From Modestobacter marinus (GTDB taxonomy: Bacteria > Actinomycetota > Actinomycetes > Mycobacteriales > Geodermatophilaceae), in contig NZ_JABGCH010000028.1 in assembly GCF_019799945.1 (NCBI RefSeq), positions 1-55,972 on the forward strand: a stretch of 55,972 bases of DNA, given 5' to 3'. Position 1 is the stretch's first letter; the number at the start of each line of letters is the position of its first letter. The notes beneath the pieces were generated by a model. The model searched no databases. It saw nothing but the letters and a program-made list of their open reading frames with translations, and had not been told where the DNA came from. Below are positions 18,408 through 28,163 of this stretch, piece after piece. The translations under genes and the position numbers were made by a program.

Positions 18408-19727
18408 TCAGAAGGTGGTGACCACCAGCTGGTAGCAGGTGGCGAGGATGGCCACGAACCCGACACCCGCGACGGCGTTCTGCCACCAGCGGTTGCGCAG
18501 GTCGCCCATGAGCCTGCGGTTGTTGGCGAGGATGACCAGCAGCACTCCGAGCATCGGGGCGACGATCACGGTGAGTGCCTGCGCGATGATGATCAGCTGG
18601 ACCGGCGACGTGCCCTGGGCCAGGACGGTGACCGTGGCGCCGAAGGCGAGCACGCCGAGGACGCCCAGTTTCACCGAGCGAGAGGAGAGCCGGTTGCCCC
18701 AGCCCAGGCCGTCGGAGAGCAGCGTCCCGCCGGCGGTGGCGTTGGCGATCATGGCGGAGAGCGCGGCGCCGGTGAAACCGAGGGCGAAGATGACTCGTCC
18801 GACCTCACCGGCGAGCGGCTCCAGGACGCCGGAGAACTGGGCGATGGTCGCGCCTTCTTCGCCGCCGGTGCCCCCGAGCACGGCCGCAGCGGCAGCGATG
18901 ACCAGGGCGGTCATGATGCCGGGGGCCACGATGCCGGGGATGGTGTCGGCGATGGTCGTCTCGCGGTACTGCTCGCGACGCAGGCCGCGTTCCCGGGAGG
19001 CGTAGCCGGCGTAGAAGGCGGCGTTGAGGGAGAAGTTGGTGCCCACCAGGGCCACGAGCAGCAGGCCGACCCCGGACGGGACGGTGGGCAGCAGCCCGGC
19101 CGCGGCGTCGCCCCAGTCGGGTCGGGTGATGATCGCGGTGGCGATGAAGGAGACGGCCATGGTCGCGACGATGGCCAGCACGATCTTCTCGATGACCTTG
19201 TAGGCCTGGCGGGCGAACACGATCACCGCCACCAGGGCGCTGCAGCCCAGCGTCCACCACACCGGGGAGCCGCCGAGCACGAGGGAGAGGCCTAGGCCGG
19301 AGCCGACGGCATTGCCCACGGAGAACATCAGGGTGATGGTGAAGACGCCGAGCCCGGCGACCACGCCGGTGACCCGGCCGAGGGTCTCCTTGATGGTCTC
19401 CACGACCGAGCCGCGGGACATGACGCCGACGCGGATGCTCATGTCGGCGAACATCAGCATCAGCACGGTCGACAGGGCGATGACCCAGATCAGGGAGTAG
19501 TAGAAGCGGCTGCCGGCCTGCACGGCCGAGACCAGGTTGCCGGGCCCGAACTGCCAGGCGCCGACGATGAACGCCGGTCCCATGAGACCGACCATGCGCA
19601 GGAACTTGTTGCGGCGGGGCCCGGTCGCGGTGGAGGTCTCCTCCGCCTGGGGTGCTGGTGATCGCCGGGTGGAGCGTGGGTTGGGGGAGTGTGAGACGGC
19701 GGACGACTCGGACATGTCGATTATCAC
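18408..19727 (-). CDS. NRAMP-like transporter lacking the metal-binding residues
   Basis: 439 residues if started at GTG 19727 (GGAGG nine bases upstream); ATG 19715 would be four residues shorter. Eleven or so membrane helices follow the Nramp plan: 'LMGPAFIVGAWQFGPGNLVS' in TM1, 'QAGSRFYYSLIWVIALSTVL' in TM2 and 'LEKIVLAIV'-type loops. In metal transporters TM1 has DPGN and TM6 has MPH. Here TM1 reads GPGN (61-64), so the Asp ligand is Gly, and the TM6 region reads VGTNFSLNAAF (228-238), with neither the Met nor the His. It is therefore unlikely to carry Mn2+ or Fe2+. Its partner gene is a DapA-type lyase about 190 bases upstream and the control is by a LacI protein, which suggests an organic substrate. 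Confidence 0.82.
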   Translation of the reverse strand: MIIDMSESSAVSHSPNPRSTRRSPAPQAEETSTATGPRRNKFLRMVGLMGPAFIVGAWQFGPGNLVSAVQAGSRFYYSLIWVIALSTVLMLMFADMSIRVGVMSRGSVVETIKETLGRVTGVVAGLGVFTITLMFSVGNAVGSGLGLSLVLGGSPVWWTLGCSALVAVIVFARQAYKVIEKIVLAIVATMAVSFIATAIITRPDWGDAAAGLLPTVPSGVGLLLVALVGTNFSLNAAFYAGYASRERGLRREQYRETTIADTIPGIVAPGIMTALVIAAAAAVLGGTGGEEGATIAQFSGVLEPLAGEVGRVIFALGFTGAALSAMIANATAGGTLLSDGLGWGNRLSSRSVKLGVLGVLAFGATVTVLAQGTSPVQLIIIAQALTVIVAPMLGVLLVILANNRRLMGDLRNRWWQNAVAGVGFVAILATCYQLVVTTF

Positions 19728-19912
19728 GTTCCTCGCCCTCCGCGGCGTAGCCGCGGAGTTCATCGGGAGCTGCGAAGTCACCGAGTCGTGGCGCCGGCGG
19801 GCAGCGCACCTCGGTGTGCGGGGAGGGCCGGGACGGCGGGTGTCGCCGCCCCGGCCGGCTCTGATCGCCGTAGCGGCGGTCAGAGCCCGTCGTGCCGGAG
19901 GTGTCGAGCGGC

Positions 19913-20833
19913 TCAGACCAGTTCGGCGTGCTTGAGCGCCAAGGTGATCTCGTCGGCCGCCGAGGGCGCCAGCGGCAGCAGCGGCGGCCGGACCGTGGCG
20001 TGGTCCAGGACCCCGCGGGCGACCAGCGCGTGCTTGAGCGCCACGGTGCCCTCCATGTGCGAGCCACGGTGGTAGACCGCCTTGGTGAGCGGGAGCAGCT
20101 TGTCGTGGAGCTCGTGGGCCCGGTTGTAGTCCCGGGCCTGGCCGGCGGCGATCAGCTCGACCAGGAGCTCCGGGGCCATGTTGCCGTAGCCCACCAGCAG
20201 GCCGTCGACGTCGAACATCGTGGGCAGCAGGTACTCGTCGTGGCAGGAGAGGATCTGCAGGTCCGGGTGGGCCTCCCGCAGAGCCGGGATCTCGGTGTAC
20301 CAGCGGCGCATGTTCCGCACACCGTTCTTGGTGGCCACCACGCCGGGCTGGCCGGCGATCTCCAGCTGGGTCTCCAGGTCGTAGCTGGCCTTGGTCACGT
20401 CGGGGTACTGGAAGAGGATGGTCTGCAGGCCCGAGGCCTCGTGCACGGCCTTGTACCGGCCCTGCGGGGCGCCGGGCTGGAAGCCGAACCGCAGCCAGCC
20501 GTGCGAGGGGTAGACCAGGGCGCCGGTGGCTCCGGCGTCGGCGGCCCGCTTGGCCTCCTCGGCGGCGGTCTTGTCGCCCTCGGTGGTGATGCCGGCGATG
20601 ACCGGCACCTTGCCGTCGACGGCCTCGACCACGGTGCGGATCAGGGCGACCTGCTCGTCCTGGGTCAGGTAGGTGCCCTCGCCGGCGTGGCCGAGGAGGA
20701 CGAGTCCCTTGACACCCTCGAAGGAGATCAACCACTGGGCGAGCTTGGCGTTGGCGGGGTGGTCGACGTCGCCGTCGCGGGTGAAGGCGGTGACGGGGGC
20801 GGGAGTGAGGCCGCGAAGGTCCATGGCGGACAT
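19913..20833 (-). CDS. DapA-family (class I aldolase) lyase/dehydratase
   Basis: 306 residues; ATG 20833 with AAGGAG upstream. It is a dihydrodipicolinate synthase/N-acetylneuraminate lyase-type barrel: 'LTPAPVTAFTRDGDVDHPAN', 'GLVLLGHAGEGTYLTQDEQV' (the G-x-x-GE region), 'VPVIAGITTEGDKTAAEEAK', 'LFQYPD' and the Schiff-base Lys in 'GVVATKNGVRNMRRW'. Biosynthetic DapA is unlikely because the gene sits with a transporter and a LacI regulator rather than lysine genes. Cleavage or dehydration of a keto acid or sugar acid is more probable. It is the first gene of the minus operon, directly downstream of three LacI-type operators. Confidence 0.88.
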   Translation of the reverse strand: MSAMDLRGLTPAPVTAFTRDGDVDHPANAKLAQWLISFEGVKGLVLLGHAGEGTYLTQDEQVALIRTVVEAVDGKVPVIAGITTEGDKTAAEEAKRAADAGATGALVYPSHGWLRFGFQPGAPQGRYKAVHEASGLQTILFQYPDVTKASYDLETQLEIAGQPGVVATKNGVRNMRRWYTEIPALREAHPDLQILSCHDEYLLPTMFDVDGLLVGYGNMAPELLVELIAAGQARDYNRAHELHDKLLPLTKAVYHRGSHMEGTVALKHALVARGVLDHATVRPPLLPLAPSAADEITLALKHAELV

Positions 20834-20857
20834 GGGGTACTCCTTGACTGGGTGTGT

Positions 20858-20891
20858 GGAACGTTTCGGGAACGTTCTCGGGAACGTTCCC
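20858..20891 (-). promoter_or_regulatory. Triple LacI-type operator
   Basis: Three copies of the core GGAACGTTYY occur in tandem, starting at 20858, 20869 and 20881 (11- and 12-base spacing, about one helical turn). The last is the perfect palindrome GGGAACGTTCCC (20880-20891). Palindromes centred on CG are the normal form of LacI-family sites. They lie 25-58 bases upstream of the DapA-family start and about 220 bases from the divergent LacI gene. Confidence 0.7.
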
Positions 20892-21110
20892 AGTACAGCA
20901 GGGCATGTGATCCGGGTCAACCCCTTGGAGTCAGATGCATCACAAGACGCGGGCCTCGGTCACCCTTCGTCACCGACGATGAAGGGTCCTGCTGGCGTCA
21001 CCTCGCGCCCGGGCCGAGGTCCTGCCAGGTGCCCGCGTCCCACCATCGCCGACCAGTGATCGGTGATGCCGTCGTTCGCGTCCGCATACGCTGAGGTGAC
21101 AGGAGGACTC

Positions 21111-22145
21111 GTGACTCAGGATCAACAGACCCGTCTCCGTGCCACGCCGGTGACGCTGCTCGACGTGGCCGCCGCCGCCGGCGTGTCGAAGTCCACGGTC
21201 TCCCGCGTCCTCGACGAACGGCTGCCGCGCTCGGAGAACGCCACCGCCCGGCGAGTGCGGCAGGTGGCCGCCGAACTCGGATACGTCCGGGATCCCTCCG
21301 CGTCCAACCTGCGGCGAGGCAAGACGATGACGATCGGGGTGGTGGTGCCCCGGTTGACCGACACCGCGATGGCGATGCTCTACGAGGCGCTGGCGCACGC
21401 CGGCAGGCGGTCCGGCCACTTCACCATCGTGGCGACCACCGATGACGAGCCGGACGCCGACCGGACCGCAGCGGAGGCACTCCTGCAGCGCCGGGTCGAC
21501 GGGCTGATCCTCTCCACAGCCCGTCTCGGCGACGACTTCCCCAGTGAGCTCGCCGCCAGTGGGGTGCCCTACGTGCTCGCTCTGCGCTCCGACGGTCACA
21601 GCCTTGCTTCGGTCGGGGACGATGAGCTCGGCGGCTATCTGGCGACCCGGCACCTGCTCGACCTCGGGCACCGGCGCATCGGCCTGATCGCCGGCCCGGA
21701 GTACGCCTCGAGCGCCCGCGGCCGGGGTGAGGGCTATCGGCGGGCCATGGCCGAAGCAGGGGTGGACCTCAACCCGGCATGGGTGGCCGCGTCCACCTTC
21801 GGGATCGACGCCGGCGCCCAGGCTGCACGCGAGCTCATGAGCCTGGACCCTCGGCCCACCGCCGTCTTCGCCGTCAACGACAACACCGCGGTCGGCGCGT
21901 TCTCAGCGTTCGAGAGCCTCGGCCTGTCCGTGCCCGAGGACGTGTCGCTGGTCGGCTACAACGACATCCCGATCGTCAGCCACCTCCCCACCCCACTGAC
22001 CTCCGTGCGGGTGCCGTTCGACCAGATCGCCAGCGCAGCCCTCGAGCTCCTCATCTCCGGCCCGCAGGGAGAGAGCGGCCGCGTCAGAGTGGCGCCGCCG
22101 ACGCTCATTCCGCGCCGGTCGACGGCCTCCGCGCCGGCGAACTGA
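21111..22145 (+). CDS. LacI-family transcriptional regulator
   Basis: 344 residues. GTG 21111 is used because AGGAGGA lies directly before it. The HTH is at about 16-40: VTLLDVAAAAGVSKSTVSRV, followed by the hinge 'NLRRGKTMTIGVVVPRL'. The periplasmic-binding-like effector domain has 'LLQRRVDGLILSTARLGDDF', 'HLLDLGHRRIGLIAGPEYAS', 'DPRPTAVFAVNDNTAVGAFS' and 'VPEDVSLVGYNDIPIVSHLP'. It is divergent from the DapA-family/NRAMP-like operon and is the obvious ligand for the GGAACGTT operators between them, probably releasing when the pathway substrate or product binds. Confidence 0.92.
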   Translation: MTQDQQTRLRATPVTLLDVAAAAGVSKSTVSRVLDERLPRSENATARRVRQVAAELGYVRDPSASNLRRGKTMTIGVVVPRLTDTAMAMLYEALAHAGRRSGHFTIVATTDDEPDADRTAAEALLQRRVDGLILSTARLGDDFPSELAASGVPYVLALRSDGHSLASVGDDELGGYLATRHLLDLGHRRIGLIAGPEYASSARGRGEGYRRAMAEAGVDLNPAWVAASTFGIDAGAQAARELMSLDPRPTAVFAVNDNTAVGAFSAFESLGLSVPEDVSLVGYNDIPIVSHLPTPLTSVRVPFDQIASAALELLISGPQGESGRVRVAPPTLIPRRSTASAPAN

Positions 22146-22341
22146 GGCACGGCCGTCGTGACGAGCGGTTGCTGGGCTTCTCGAGTCACCGCCACGTGGC
22201 CGGACGCGAACACGCCCGCGGGCGTCGGCTCGCAGGAGCGGCCGGATGCCCGGGCCCGTCCGGCCGGTCGCGGCGGCGACTGGCGGACTGCGTCGTCCTG
22301 CGCGAGATCTCTTCCGGTGCGGTGCGCGGCTGTTGGCGGCC

Positions 22342-22347
22342 TACGGT
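22342..22347 (+). promoter_or_regulatory. Leaderless-type -10 element of the GNAT gene
   Basis: TACGGT (pattern TANNNT) stands exactly six bases before the GTG start, the spacing expected when transcription begins at the first base of the start codon. No ribosome-binding sequence is present. Confidence 0.45.
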
Positions 22348-22353
22348 TCGGCG

Positions 22354-22860
22354 GTGAGTTCCTCGCTGACTGTTCGCCCGGCTGCGGTCGAGGACGTCGC
22401 GCAGATGGCGCGCGTGAACGTGCGGTGCTGGCAGGAGACGTATCGGGGACTCGTGCCGGACGCGGTGCTCGATGACCCAGGCTTCCTGGCTGCCCGGGAG
22501 CGGTTCTGGTCTGCCGCGTTGACCGACGAGCGCTATCGCGTGAACCGCGTGGCTGTCGCCGAGCGGGACGGCGAGCTGGTCGGGATCGCCATGTCAGGCC
22601 CGCCCCTGGACGCCAGAGCGGCGTGGGGGAGGCAGCTGTACGTGCTCTACGTGCACGCGGCCGACCACGGCTCGGGTGCTGGACCTGCGCTGCTGGAGGC
22701 GATCGTCGATCCGGAGGAGTCGGTGGCGCTCTGGGTGGCCGACCCGAACCCTCGTGCACAGGCGTTCTATCGCAGGCACGGCTTCGTTGCCGACGGGACC
22801 GCCCAGGTCGAGGGCGGGGTGCGGGAGATCCGCATGGTCCGCGTGCAGCACGGTCGGTGA
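22354..22860 (+). CDS. GNAT family N-acetyltransferase
   Basis: 168 residues from GTG 22354. 'LTVRPAAVEDVAQMARVNVR' then 'CWQETYRGLVPDAVLDD' is the usual N-terminal beta1-alpha1 of the family. 'RVAVAERDGELVGIAMSGPP' and 'RQLYVLYVHAADHGSGAGPA' then LLEAI supply the acetyl-CoA-binding beta4 and pyrophosphate loop (HGSGAG in place of the usual RGxGxG/A). 'SVALWVADPNPRAQAFYRRH' then GFVADG is the conserved 'N.RA..FY...GF' end. The acceptor substrate is unknown. Confidence 0.85.
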   Translation: MSSSLTVRPAAVEDVAQMARVNVRCWQETYRGLVPDAVLDDPGFLAARERFWSAALTDERYRVNRVAVAERDGELVGIAMSGPPLDARAAWGRQLYVLYVHAADHGSGAGPALLEAIVDPEESVALWVADPNPRAQAFYRRHGFVADGTAQVEGGVREIRMVRVQHGR

Positions 22861-22955
22861 TCCCGCTGCGCGGATCCGCATCCGCTCGGCTCGCTTCGAG
22901 CCACCGCTCAGGAGACGCCGGGCACCCGCTGACGAGGGATGGGCTCGGCCGCCGC

Positions 22956-23480
22956 TCAGCGCTGCGACGGGCCGACCCGGGGCATGGCGGACCGACCCGC
23001 GGTGGGCTCGGCGGCAGCCGCCAGGAGGGGCAGTGTGCGCCGGGGGACGATCTCGGACAGGGCGATCACGCTGGTGGAGCGGGCGACGGCCGCTGACCGG
23101 TTGAGGTCGACCAGCGTCTGCTGCAGGGCCTCGTGCGAGGCGGCGGCGACCCGGCAGAGCACGTCCCCGCTGCCGGTCGTGGCGTGCGCCTCGATGACGC
23201 CGGGGATGGCCTCCAGGTCGCGGCTGACCGCCTCGATCGCCCCCTGGACGATCTCCAGGGTGACGAACGCCTGGACGCCGAAACCCGCCGCTGCCACGTC
23301 GACGTCCGGGCCGTACCCCGTGATCACCCCGGCCGCCGTCAGCCGCTCCAGCCGCGCCGTCACCGTCGCCCGGGCGACACCCGTGATCCGCGACAGCTCC
23401 AGATCCCCGGCCCGGGGGTGGTCGCGGAGCGCGGCCACCAGGGCGACGTCCAAGGCGTCCAGTGCTCGTCTGCCGGTCAC
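22956..23480 (-). CDS. Lrp/AsnC-family regulator, likely regulator of hppD
   Basis: 174 residues from GTG 23480 with AGGAG seven bases upstream. The N-terminal HTH is 'LDALDVALVAALRDHPRAGD' then 'LSRITGVARATVTARLERL', and the C-terminal RAM domain has 'VQAFVTLEIVQGAIEAVSRD', 'IPGVIEAHATTGSGDVLCRV' and 'LNRSAAVARSTSVIALSEIV'. It is divergent from the 4-hydroxyphenylpyruvate dioxygenase gene with a 186-base gap. AsnC-type regulators often sense aromatic or branched amino acids, so control of tyrosine breakdown is a reasonable inference. Confidence 0.88.
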   Translation of the reverse strand: MTGRRALDALDVALVAALRDHPRAGDLELSRITGVARATVTARLERLTAAGVITGYGPDVDVAAAGFGVQAFVTLEIVQGAIEAVSRDLEAIPGVIEAHATTGSGDVLCRVAAASHEALQQTLVDLNRSAAVARSTSVIALSEIVPRRTLPLLAAAAEPTAGRSAMPRVGPSQR

Positions 23481-23573
23481 TCGCAGCTCCTATCCCACTC
23501 GGTCTGCCCTGCGCTGAACTATCCACTTTGCCGAGCCAGCGCGGCGAGTTGCTGTTCTGGTTGGCCATCATGA

Positions 23574-24872
<1,299 letters not shown>

Positions 24873-24884
24873 GTGGCGCGGCGC

Positions 24885-24925
24885 GCCGCCCGGGTCCCGG
24901 GGGCTGTACCCCCGACCCGGGCGGC
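24885..24925. terminator. Bidirectional terminator between hppD and malate synthase G
   Basis: A perfect 12-base-pair stem (GCCGCCCGGGTC with GACCCGGGCGGC) continues after a two-base bulge into GGGGG/CCCCC around a CTGTA loop. It begins 12 bases after the hppD stop and sits between two convergent genes, so it probably serves both. Confidence 0.7.
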
Positions 24926-24978
24926 GAGCGGCGCAGTCGGCCGCAGCCTCGGCCTCGTCCTGCGGGATCGTCCCCCGC

Positions 24979-27231
24979 TCAGGGAGCCGGGCTCGGTGTC
25001 TCGTCCCCGAGGACGGCCTCGCGCGTCCGCGACTCCTCGGCGCCGTCCTCGGTCGCCTTGGCCTGCTGCCGCCACTGGGTCAGGGCCCGCTCGGTGTAGC
25101 CGTTCGGCTCCCGCCGTCCGGAGAAGACGAGGTCCAACGCGGCCTGGAAGGACGGGCTGTTCTCCAGGTCGGCGCACATCGGCTCGTAGCCCGGCTCGCC
25201 GGCGTTCTGCTCGTCGACGACCGCGGCCATCCGGGCGAACGTCTCGCGCACCTGGGGCTCGTCGACGAGGCCGTGGTGCAGCCAGTTCGCGATCTGCTGG
25301 CTGGAGATCCGCAGCGTCGCGCGGTCCTCCATCAGGCCCACGCCCTCCAGGTTGGGCACGGTCGAGCAGCCGATGCCCAGCCCGACCCAGCGCACGACGT
25401 ATCCCAGGATCGACTGGGCGTTCGTCTCCAGCTCGTGCCGCTTGTCCTCGTCGGACAGCCCGGCGCCCCCGTCGGGGAGGATGGGAGGCACGAGCAGGCC
25501 GCGCCGGTCGGCCAGCGGACGCTTCTTCAGCTCGTCCTGGACCGCCAGCACGTCCGTCTCGAGGTAGTGCAGCGCGTGCAGCGTGGCCGCGGTCGGCGAG
25601 GGCACCCATGCGGTGTTCGCCCCGGCCTTCGGGTGGCCGCCCTTGGTGTCGAGCATCTCGCGCATCGCCGAGGGCTTGGCCCACATGCCCTTGCCGATCT
25701 GTGCCTGCCCGACGAACCCCGCGCGCAGGGCCACGTCGACGTTGCGGTCCTCGTAGGTCTTCAGCCAGGTCTGCGACCGCTGGTCGTCCTTGCGGACCAC
25801 CGGACCGGCCTCGAAGTCGGTGTGGATCTCGTCGCCGGTGCGGTCGAGGAAGCCGGTGTTGACGAAGACGACCCGGTCGGCCGCCCGGGCGATGCAGGTC
25901 TCGAGGTTGGTCGAGGTCCGCTTCTCCTCGTCCATGATCCCGATCTTGAGGGTGGCCGGCTCGAGGCCGAGCGCCTCCTCCACCGCCGCGAGGAGGTCCA
26001 CCGACGCGGACACCTCGTCCGGGCCGTGCATCTTGGGCTTGACGATGTAGACGCTGCCGGTCCGGGTGTTCGAGTGCCGGCCCCGGCCGCGCAGCTCGTG
26101 CAGCGCGGCCGTCGCGGAGACGACGGCGTCGAGGACCTCCTCGAGGATCGGCTCGCCGGCGGCGGTCCGGACGGCGTCCAGGCGCATGTGGTGCCCCACG
26201 TTGCGGACGAGCAGCAGGGAGCGTCCGGGCAGGGTGAGCTCCCCACCGTCGGCGCCGACGTAGGTGCGGTCGGCGTTCACCGAGCGCGTCACGGTGCGCC
26301 CACCCTTGCTGAACGAAGCGGTGAGCTCCCCGGTCCGCAGCCCCAGCCAGGTCCGGTAGGCCCCCACCTTGTCGGGACCGTCCACCGTGGCGACCGAGTC
26401 CTCCAGGTCCACGATGGTGGTCACCGCGGACTCCAGCACCGCGTCGGACACCCCTGCGTGGTGCTGGCCGCCCACCTGGGTCGACGGGTCGATCGTCAGC
26501 TCCAGGTGCAGGCCGTTCCGGCGCAGCAGCACCGCGCCGGGCTGGTCGCTGCTCGCCCTGTCCCCCGGGCGGTGACCGGCGAACTGCGCCGGGTCGGCGA
26601 GGCCTGTCGTCGTCCCCGACGCCGTCTCGACGGCCAGTTCGCCGGGCGCAGGCACCCGGTACGCGACCACGTCGGCATGGCTGCCGTCCGCCAGCGGGAA
26701 GAAGCGGTCGAGCAGGCGGTCGGCCTCGGCGATGACCTGCGCGCCGCGGCGTTCGTCGTAGCCGCGCTCGAGCTCGTGGTCCTGGGGCAGCGCGTCGGTG
26801 CCGTAGAGCGCGTCGAAGAGCGAGCCCCAGCGGGCGTTGGCCGCGTTCAGCGCGTACCGGGGCACGGTCGCGGGCACGACCAGCTGCGGGCCGGGCACCT
26901 CGGCGATCTCCCGGTCCACGCGGTCCACCCGGACGCTCGGCTCCTCGACGGGCACCAGGTAGCCGATCTCGGTGAGGAACGCCTCCAGCTCCTCGACGTC
27001 GCCGGCTCCGTGCTCGCGGTGCCACTCGTCGATGCGCTCCTGCAGCTCGTCGCGGCGGCGCAGGAGTTGCTCGACCCGCCCGCCGAACCTTTCCTGCAGA
27101 TCGGCGACGATCGCCCAGAACCGCGCCGGTGCCAGATCGAGACCGGCGACCAGCTCGTCGGCCACGAAGTCGCGCAGTACGGGGTCGACCTGGAGTCCAC
27201 CGGTCGAGGTCTTGTCGCTCACAGTCTCCAC
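24979..27231 (-). CDS. glcB: Malate synthase G
   Basis: 750 residues from GTG 27231 (GGAGGAG about ten bases upstream). This is the long, monomeric G form. 'YALNAANARWGSLFDALYGT', 'LHLELTIDPSTQVGGQHHAG', 'VTTIVDLEDSVATVDGPDKV', 'SVYIVKPKMHGPDEVSASVD', 'TLKIGIMDEEKRTSTNLETC' (catalytic Glu/Asp region for Mg2+) and 'MWAKPSAMREMLDTKGGHPK' follow in family order. 'LDNNVQSILGY'-type helix is present as LETNAQSILGYVVRWVGLG. It condenses glyoxylate with acetyl-CoA to malate. No isocitrate lyase lies nearby, so the glyoxylate may come from glycine, glycolate or betaine-type breakdown. Confidence 0.95.
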   Translation of the reverse strand: METVSDKTSTGGLQVDPVLRDFVADELVAGLDLAPARFWAIVADLQERFGGRVEQLLRRRDELQERIDEWHREHGAGDVEELEAFLTEIGYLVPVEEPSVRVDRVDREIAEVPGPQLVVPATVPRYALNAANARWGSLFDALYGTDALPQDHELERGYDERRGAQVIAEADRLLDRFFPLADGSHADVVAYRVPAPGELAVETASGTTTGLADPAQFAGHRPGDRASSDQPGAVLLRRNGLHLELTIDPSTQVGGQHHAGVSDAVLESAVTTIVDLEDSVATVDGPDKVGAYRTWLGLRTGELTASFSKGGRTVTRSVNADRTYVGADGGELTLPGRSLLLVRNVGHHMRLDAVRTAAGEPILEEVLDAVVSATAALHELRGRGRHSNTRTGSVYIVKPKMHGPDEVSASVDLLAAVEEALGLEPATLKIGIMDEEKRTSTNLETCIARAADRVVFVNTGFLDRTGDEIHTDFEAGPVVRKDDQRSQTWLKTYEDRNVDVALRAGFVGQAQIGKGMWAKPSAMREMLDTKGGHPKAGANTAWVPSPTAATLHALHYLETDVLAVQDELKKRPLADRRGLLVPPILPDGGAGLSDEDKRHELETNAQSILGYVVRWVGLGIGCSTVPNLEGVGLMEDRATLRISSQQIANWLHHGLVDEPQVRETFARMAAVVDEQNAGEPGYEPMCADLENSPSFQAALDLVFSGRREPNGYTERALTQWRQQAKATEDGAEESRTREAVLGDETPSPAP

Positions 27232-27318
27232 GCTCGTCTCTCTCCTCCGCTTCGGGACACCGTCCCGTTCCTGACCCCCTGAACACTGCACTGCCTGACC
27301 TGCGGCCGCAGGACCGGG

Positions 27319-27444
27319 TCATGCCTTCGCGTGCCTCCGCATGAGCTCCACGTAGGACCGCTCGTCGGCGCGGACGTGCGCGAGCTCGTCGTCGGTCAGC
27401 TCGCGGCGCACCGTGCCCGGTACGCCGGCGACGAGGCAGGACAC
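27319..27444 (-). pseudogene. C-terminal remnant of a gamma-class carbonic anhydrase
   Basis: Forty-one codons ending at a TGA read VAGVPGTVRRELTDDELAHV then RADERSYVELMRRHAKA. This matches the last helix of gamma-carbonic anhydrase/transferase hexapeptide proteins ('VGVPAKVVRELTxEE'). The left-handed beta-helix that carries the zinc site is missing: the OsmC-family gene's stop lies directly upstream. It is a truncated leftover, probably from a deletion that joined the OsmC gene to it. Confidence 0.6.
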
Positions 27445-27855
27445 CTAGCCCGTTGTGACGGTGCTGCCCGCGCTGTCCACAGGAAACCCGGTGCGCAGCG
27501 CCTTCGGGATCGTCGCCTCGACCTCGATGTCGTCGATCAGGCGCTCTACCGCGCTGCGGTCGTTCGCCGAGCGGATCTCGATCGCGTAGTGCACGCCGCG
27601 AGAACCGTCCTGGTCGAAGTCCCCATGAGCTGACACGGCGAGGTGATCGATGGTGATGCCTCGATTCGGGGCTTCGCGCAGCAGGTCGTTGAACAAGCAG
27701 CCGGCGACCGCCAGGTGCAGGAGGTGGCCGCCGGACAGGAACTCGACGTCGATGACCGCTCGCTCCGTCAGGTGGTGGTCCACCACCCATGCTCCTGTCG
27801 CCTCGGTGTCCGCGGCGTTCTCGAGGGTGCGGATCGTCGCCCGGAACTCGCCCAT
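27445..27855 (-). CDS. OsmC/Ohr family protein
   Basis: 136 residues from ATG 27855, preceded by GGAGGAG eight bases upstream (GTG 27879 is in frame but has no ribosome site). 'EFRATIRTLENAADTEATGA', 'VIDVEFLSGGHLLHLAVAGC' and 'LFNDLLREAPNRGITIDHLA' follow the OsmC fold. The peroxidatic Cys is present in 'HLAVAGCLFNDL'. The second conserved Cys position, in the 'VEATIPKALRTGFPVD' region, is not Cys here, so a simple thiol peroxidase activity is uncertain. It may act on hydroperoxides or bind small ligands. Confidence 0.8.
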   Translation of the reverse strand: MGEFRATIRTLENAADTEATGAWVVDHHLTERAVIDVEFLSGGHLLHLAVAGCLFNDLLREAPNRGITIDHLAVSAHGDFDQDGSRGVHYAIEIRSANDRSAVERLIDDIEVEATIPKALRTGFPVDSAGSTVTTG

Positions 27856-28163
27856 GCTCAGCTCCTCCTCCGTGGCCACGGCTCTCCAGGCCGCCCACGG
27901 TCGCGTCGATCAGTTGCCGGGACCGACGCGGATCGCCCGTGCCGTGCGCTCGCTCCTACTGTCCCCGGCACGGGGATCCTGGCGCATGTCATGCCCTCTG
28001 CACGAGGCGGTGCAGCGGCACCCTGTCCTGGCCGTACACCCGCGACTCGGGCACCGTGACGGAGGGCAGCACCTCCCGCAGGCACCCAGGGGGTGGAGCC
28101 GGTCTGCGGCGCCGGACACGCCGCATCAGGGATGCCCCTGGAAGGGGGCGACCCGGCCCGTGT

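Noticed and set aside
18408-19727. Mn2+/Fe2+ transporter MntH as the identity of the NRAMP-like gene
   Set aside because: The DPGN Asp and the MPH Met/His that bind metal are replaced.
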